Assembly (NCBI GenBank): GCA_024635855.1
Contig: JAGXHZ010000012.1
Location: forward strand, 1 to 9,350
Direction of reading: 5' to 3'
DNA: 9,350 nt
From: Sulfuricurvum sp.
GTDB taxonomy: Bacteria > Campylobacterota > Campylobacteria > Campylobacterales > Sulfurimonadaceae
The notes under the pieces are model-generated. The model saw only the letters and a list, made by a program, of their open reading frames with translations. It made no database searches and was not told the DNA's origin. The position numbers and the translations under genes were made by a program. Position 1 is the first letter of the stretch, and the number at the start of each line of letters is the position of its first letter. Positions 6,657-9,350 of this stretch are shown here, piece by piece.

Positions 6657-8262
6657 ACGTTGCTCGGACAAATGCGAGAATAGAAGGATTCGGGCTTTGG
6701 AGATGAGAGGTAAATTCCGGATGAAACTGTACCCCTAAAAACCATGGATGACTTGGAATTTCGACCGCTTCGATAAGTCCGTTGGATTCACCTGTGATGA
6801 TCATTCCTGCCTCTTCAAGTGCTGTACGGTAGGTCGGATTGGCTTCGTAACGGTGACGATGACGCTCGAAAATCAGCGGTTCGCCATTGTAGGCTGCACG
6901 TAGATTTGACCCTTCTTTTGTTTCGCATGGGTATTCGCCAAGACGCAGGGTTCCGCCCATAGGAGAGTGATGGGTCCTGAGTTGTGTATCCCCTGATTGG
7001 TCGATGAAATTGTCGATGAGGTAGATCATCGGATGGGTGGTGTGGGGATTGAACTCGATGGAGTTAGCATCCTCATACCCTAAAACATTACGGGCATATT
7101 CGACAAGTGAAAGCTGCATCCCTAAACATATCCCAAGATACGGAAGTTTATTCTCACGGGCATAACGAATCGCCGCTATTTTCCCCTCAACCCCGCGATT
7201 TCCAAAACCGCCCGCGACGAGGACCGAATCACAATCTGCCAATAATACTTCAGCACTTTGCACTTCGATTTTTTCACTGTCAATCCAGTTGATTGCAACA
7301 CGGGTATCGAGGTGGGCTCCTGAGTGAATAAGGGCTTCAATGAGAGATTTATACGACTCTTTGAGTTCCAAATATTTACCGACAAGTCCGATGGTAATAA
7401 GATGTTTTGGTGAAACAATTTTTTTGACCAATAAATCCCACTGCTCCATATCGGGTTTGAGCTCACCCAAGCCTAATTCTTTAGAGATAGGGGCTAGGAT
7501 GTTTTGTTGTAAAAAGCTCAACGGGACGGCATAAATCGTCTGCTCATCCATCGCTTCGATAATGCTGTCACTGCTCACATCACAGGCAAGCGCCAGTTTT
7601 TTCTTGAACGTTTTAGGGAGCTTTTCTTCACTTCGGGCAATGATCATCTGCGGAGTGATACCGATACGGCGGAGCTCTTGGACGGAGTGCTGGGTCGGTT
7701 TGCTTTTATGCTCGCCGGCTGCTTTGATGAACGGGATGAGGGTAACGTGGATGAAAAATGTCCCCTCTACTTCGTCATCGTGTTTCATGGTGCGGATGGC
7801 TTCCATAAACGGCAATCCCTCGATGTCTCCGACGGTTCCGCCGAGTTCAACGACCAGAATATCGTGCCCCTCACCCGCTTTTTTGATACGATCGACGATT
7901 TCGCCGACGATGTGAGGGACAACTTGGATGGTTTGACCCAAATATCCGCCGCTTCGTTCACGCTCGATAACACTGCTGTAAACTTGACCCGTGGTGAAGT
8001 TGCTGGTGCGTAAAAAAGAGTCATTGAGAAAACGCTCATAGTTTCCGATGTCGAGGTCGGTTTCGGCACCATCTTTGGTGACAAACACTTCACCGTGTTC
8101 CAATGGGCTCATAGTCCCTGGGTCAACATTGATATACGGATCGATTTTTAGCATTCCGACTTTGATGCCGGAGTGTTTGAGAAGGGCGCCGACACTGGCC
8201 GCTGTGATCCCTTTTCCAAGAGAGCTTAATACACCGCCGGTGACAAAAATATACTTGGTCAT
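6634..8262 (-). CDS. pyrG: CTP synthase (glutamine-hydrolysing)
   Basis: Converts UTP to CTP using ATP and glutamine-derived ammonia, the last step of de novo pyrimidine nucleotide synthesis. The 542-residue protein has an N-terminal amidoligase domain (about 1-265) with the P-loop-like SSLGKG (13-18), Asp71 in [11 protein letters not shown] and Glu139 in [11 protein letters not shown], then a class I glutamine amidotransferase domain with GICLGMQ (Cys379) and FHPE (His514, Glu516) completing the triad. The start [10 protein letters not shown] matches the family; the reading frame extends 13 codons further upstream, but that extension is not conserved and AAGGA sits seven bases before the chosen ATG. 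It is the promoter-proximal gene of the minus-strand operon, and its 3' end overlaps recJ. Confidence 0.98.
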   Translation of the reverse strand: MTKYIFVTGGVLSSLGKGITAASVGALLKHSGIKVGMLKIDPYINVDPGTMSPLEHGEVFVTKDGAETDLDIGNYERFLNDSFLRTSNFTTGQVYSSVIERERSGGYLGQTIQVVPHIVGEIVDRIKKAGEGHDILVVELGGTVGDIEGLPFMEAIRTMKHDDEVEGTFFIHVTLIPFIKAAGEHKSKPTQHSVQELRRIGITPQMIIARSEEKLPKTFKKKLALACDVSSDSIIEAMDEQTIYAVPLSFLQQNILAPISKELGLGELKPDMEQWDLLVKKIVSPKHLITIGLVGKYLELKESYKSLIEALIHSGAHLDTRVAINWIDSEKIEVQSAEVLLADCDSVLVAGGFGNRGVEGKIAAIRYARENKLPYLGICLGMQLSLVEYARNVLGYEDANSIEFNPHTTHPMIYLIDNFIDQSGDTQLRTHHSPMGGTLRLGEYPCETKEGSNLRAAYNGEPLIFERHRHRYEANPTYRTALEEAGMIITGESNGLIEAVEIPSHPWFLGVQFHPEFTSHLQSPNPSILAFVRATCEHTNPA

Positions 8263-8269
8263 CATTAAT

Positions 8270-8274
8270 TCCTT
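8270..8274 (-). promoter_or_regulatory. Ribosome-binding site deciding the pyrG start
   Basis: AAGGA on the minus strand lies seven bases before the second of two adjacent ATG codons (complement of 8260-8262) and only four before the first (8263-8265). The spacing and the conserved MTKYIF beginning favour the second. It also argues against the upstream ATG at 8301. Confidence 0.7.
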
Positions 8275-8336
8275 AGGATTTTTGGTTGAAAAATGAGCCA
8301 TGCAGGCACTTATATGGATGGTATTTTAAGTCTGCC

Positions 8337-8342
8337 ATTATA
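8337..8342 (-). promoter_or_regulatory. Candidate -10 element of the pyrG operon
   Basis: A perfect TATAAT on the minus strand in the divergent pyrG-antiporter spacer, with TTGTAT 19 bases upstream as an imperfect -35. The leader to the pyrG ATG would be about 65-70 bases. This is the best promoter candidate for the five-gene unit, although base content alone raises the chance of such a match. Confidence 0.5.
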
Positions 8343-8363
8343 TACTGCTAACGCTTATAAAAT
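8341..8363 (+). promoter_or_regulatory. Candidate -10 elements for the antiporter gene
   Basis: On the plus strand TATACT (8341-8346) and TATAAAAT (8356-8363) precede the antiporter ribosome site. The second is so close to AAGGAG that its transcript would have almost no leader, so TATACT is the likelier of the two. It overlaps the pyrG TATAAT on the opposite strand by two bases. No good -35 was found. Confidence 0.3.
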
Positions 8364-8378
8364 ACAAAAAGGAGCTCA

Positions 8379-9350
8379 ATGGAATCGGCACTTTATTATC
8401 TTACGATTGCGCTTGGGATCTCGATTGTCGTCAATCTGATTTTAAAACGGTTAGGGGTCTCTCCGATTATCGGCTACATCATGACGGGTACAGTGGTTGC
8501 GTATGCGTTTGATCTGCGTCATATGGCGGATTCGCATACTCTCGAAGCGATTGCTGAATTTGGAGTCGTTTTTTTGATGTTTACCATCGGACTGGAAGTC
8601 TCTCTCCGTCGTCTTGCTACCATGAAAATCGAAGTCTTTTTTAACGGTTTTTTACAAACTACGCTCACTGCAATACTATTTTTTGGGGCGTGCTATGGAA
8701 TTTTTCATCTTGATTTTGCTACCTCACTCATTGTATCGATGTCATTGGCGCTCTCTTCTACCGCGGTGGTTTTGAGCCATTTAAAAGCAACAAAAGAGAT
8801 AACCCGCCCTTACGGTCAACGCTCTATGGGGATTTTGATTTACCAAGATTTAGCGGTTATTCCTATTTTAATTTTGATTGGATTCTTGAGCACAGGAACT
8901 GAAAATATCACCGCTGTTTTATTGCAAACAACGCTGAGTGCGGTTGTGATCGTCGGTTTGCTGTTTGTTGTCGGAAAGCGGGTGATGACGTGGCTGTTGC
9001 ATTTTTCCTCCAGCAGTAATGTCGAAGAACTTTTTATGGGTTCGGTTCTTCTCATCGTTGTCGGGGCATCACTTTTGGTCCACGCTTTTGGATTTACTTA
9101 TTCACTGGGAGCCTTTATCGCCGGTATGATTATTGCGGAGACGAATTACCATCATAAAGTCGAATCGGACATCGCGCCGTTTAAAGATTTGCTTTTGGGG
9201 ACGTTTTTTGTCACGGTGGGTATGAAAATCGACGTTGCTTTTTTTGGATCTCATATCGGAGAGATTTTGGGGCTTTTGATGGCTATTTTAGTGATTAAAG
9301 CCGCGATACTTTTTGGAATCGTCCGTATCTATTCCAAAGCAAAAGTAGCC
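8379..9350 (+). CDS. Kef-type (CPA2) cation:proton antiporter, N-terminal part
   Basis: The frame is open from an ATG preceded by AAGGAG (8369-8374) to the right edge, giving 324 residues of an integral membrane protein that is cut off by the window. Nearly all of it is hydrophobic helices of the Na+/H+ exchanger fold. CPA2/Kef landmarks are FLMFTIGLEVS (65-75), LALSSTAVVL (123-132), YQDLAVIPIL (155-164, with the transport Asp157), SLGAFIAGMIIAE (242-254) and APFKDLLLGTFFVTVGMKID (266-285). The family exchanges K+ or Na+ for protons at the inner membrane for pH and ion balance. Whether a cytoplasmic RCK/TrkA-N domain follows, as in KefB/KefC, cannot be seen. It is transcribed away from pyrG. 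Confidence 0.93.
   Translation, partial: MESALYYLTIALGISIVVNLILKRLGVSPIIGYIMTGTVVAYAFDLRHMADSHTLEAIAEFGVVFLMFTIGLEVSLRRLATMKIEVFFNGFLQTTLTAILFFGACYGIFHLDFATSLIVSMSLALSSTAVVLSHLKATKEITRPYGQRSMGILIYQDLAVIPILILIGFLSTGTENITAVLLQTTLSAVVIVGLLFVVGKRVMTWLLHFSSSSNVEELFMGSVLLIVVGASLLVHAFGFTYSLGAFIAGMIIAETNYHHKVESDIAPFKDLLLGTFFVTVGMKIDVAFFGSHIGEILGLLMAILVIKAAILFGIVRIYSKAKVA

Noticed and set aside
7562..8013. Two overlapping plus-strand open frames opposite pyrG
   Set aside because: They mirror the codon pattern of pyrG, lack ribosome sites and have low-complexity translations.
8263..8301. 13-codon N-terminal extension of pyrG
   Set aside because: The family begins at MTKYIF, the ribosome site fits only the ATG at 8262, and the extension shows no conserved features.
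8840..9055. Minus-strand frame opposite the antiporter
   Set aside because: It is antisense to a clear membrane transporter, Ser/Thr/Lys-rich, and without a start signal.

Overview
The window looks like a chromosomal segment of a member of the Campylobacterota (formerly Epsilonproteobacteria), probably a free-living, moderate-GC relative of Sulfuricurvum or Sulfurimonas. This rests on the rnc-aroC arrangement (recalled from Helicobacter and Campylobacter), the short RecJ, and the style of the core proteins. The assignment is inference; no 16S or database comparison was possible.

Layout, left to right. (1) Two tightly spaced tRNA genes on the minus strand: tRNA-Gln(UUG), complete with encoded CCA, and an initiator tRNA-Met cut by the left edge. 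(2) A very AT-rich two-gene type II restriction-modification cassette on the minus strand (about 0.2-2.13 kb): a PD-(D/E)XK endonuclease resembling the NgoPII family, then a C5-cytosine methyltransferase very like M.HaeIII. (3) A compact, higher-GC run of housekeeping genes on the minus strand, read from about 8.3 kb down to 2.2 kb: pyrG (CTP synthase), recJ (ssDNA exonuclease), a membrane-anchored TPR/zinc-ribbon protein resembling LapB/YciM, rnc (RNase III) and aroC (chorismate synthase). Overlapping or nearly touching ends suggest one translationally coupled operon. (4) Diverging from pyrG, the start of a KefB/KefC-type monovalent cation:proton antiporter on the plus strand, which runs off the right edge.

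The most notable point joins two independent lines. The methyltransferase and endonuclease both resemble families that act on GGCC, and by my reading the whole window holds only two GGCC tetramers (2297-2300 and 8197-8200), whereas CCGG, with the same base composition, occurs about thirteen times. The low-GC cassette between a tRNA cluster and aroC looks acquired, yet the flanking core genes already avoid its presumed target.

I found no CRISPR array, transposase, integrase, phage gene or toxin-antitoxin pair, and no clear sign of an entirely new system. The R-M cassette is the only accessory element; the rest is ordinary core genome with some details of interest.
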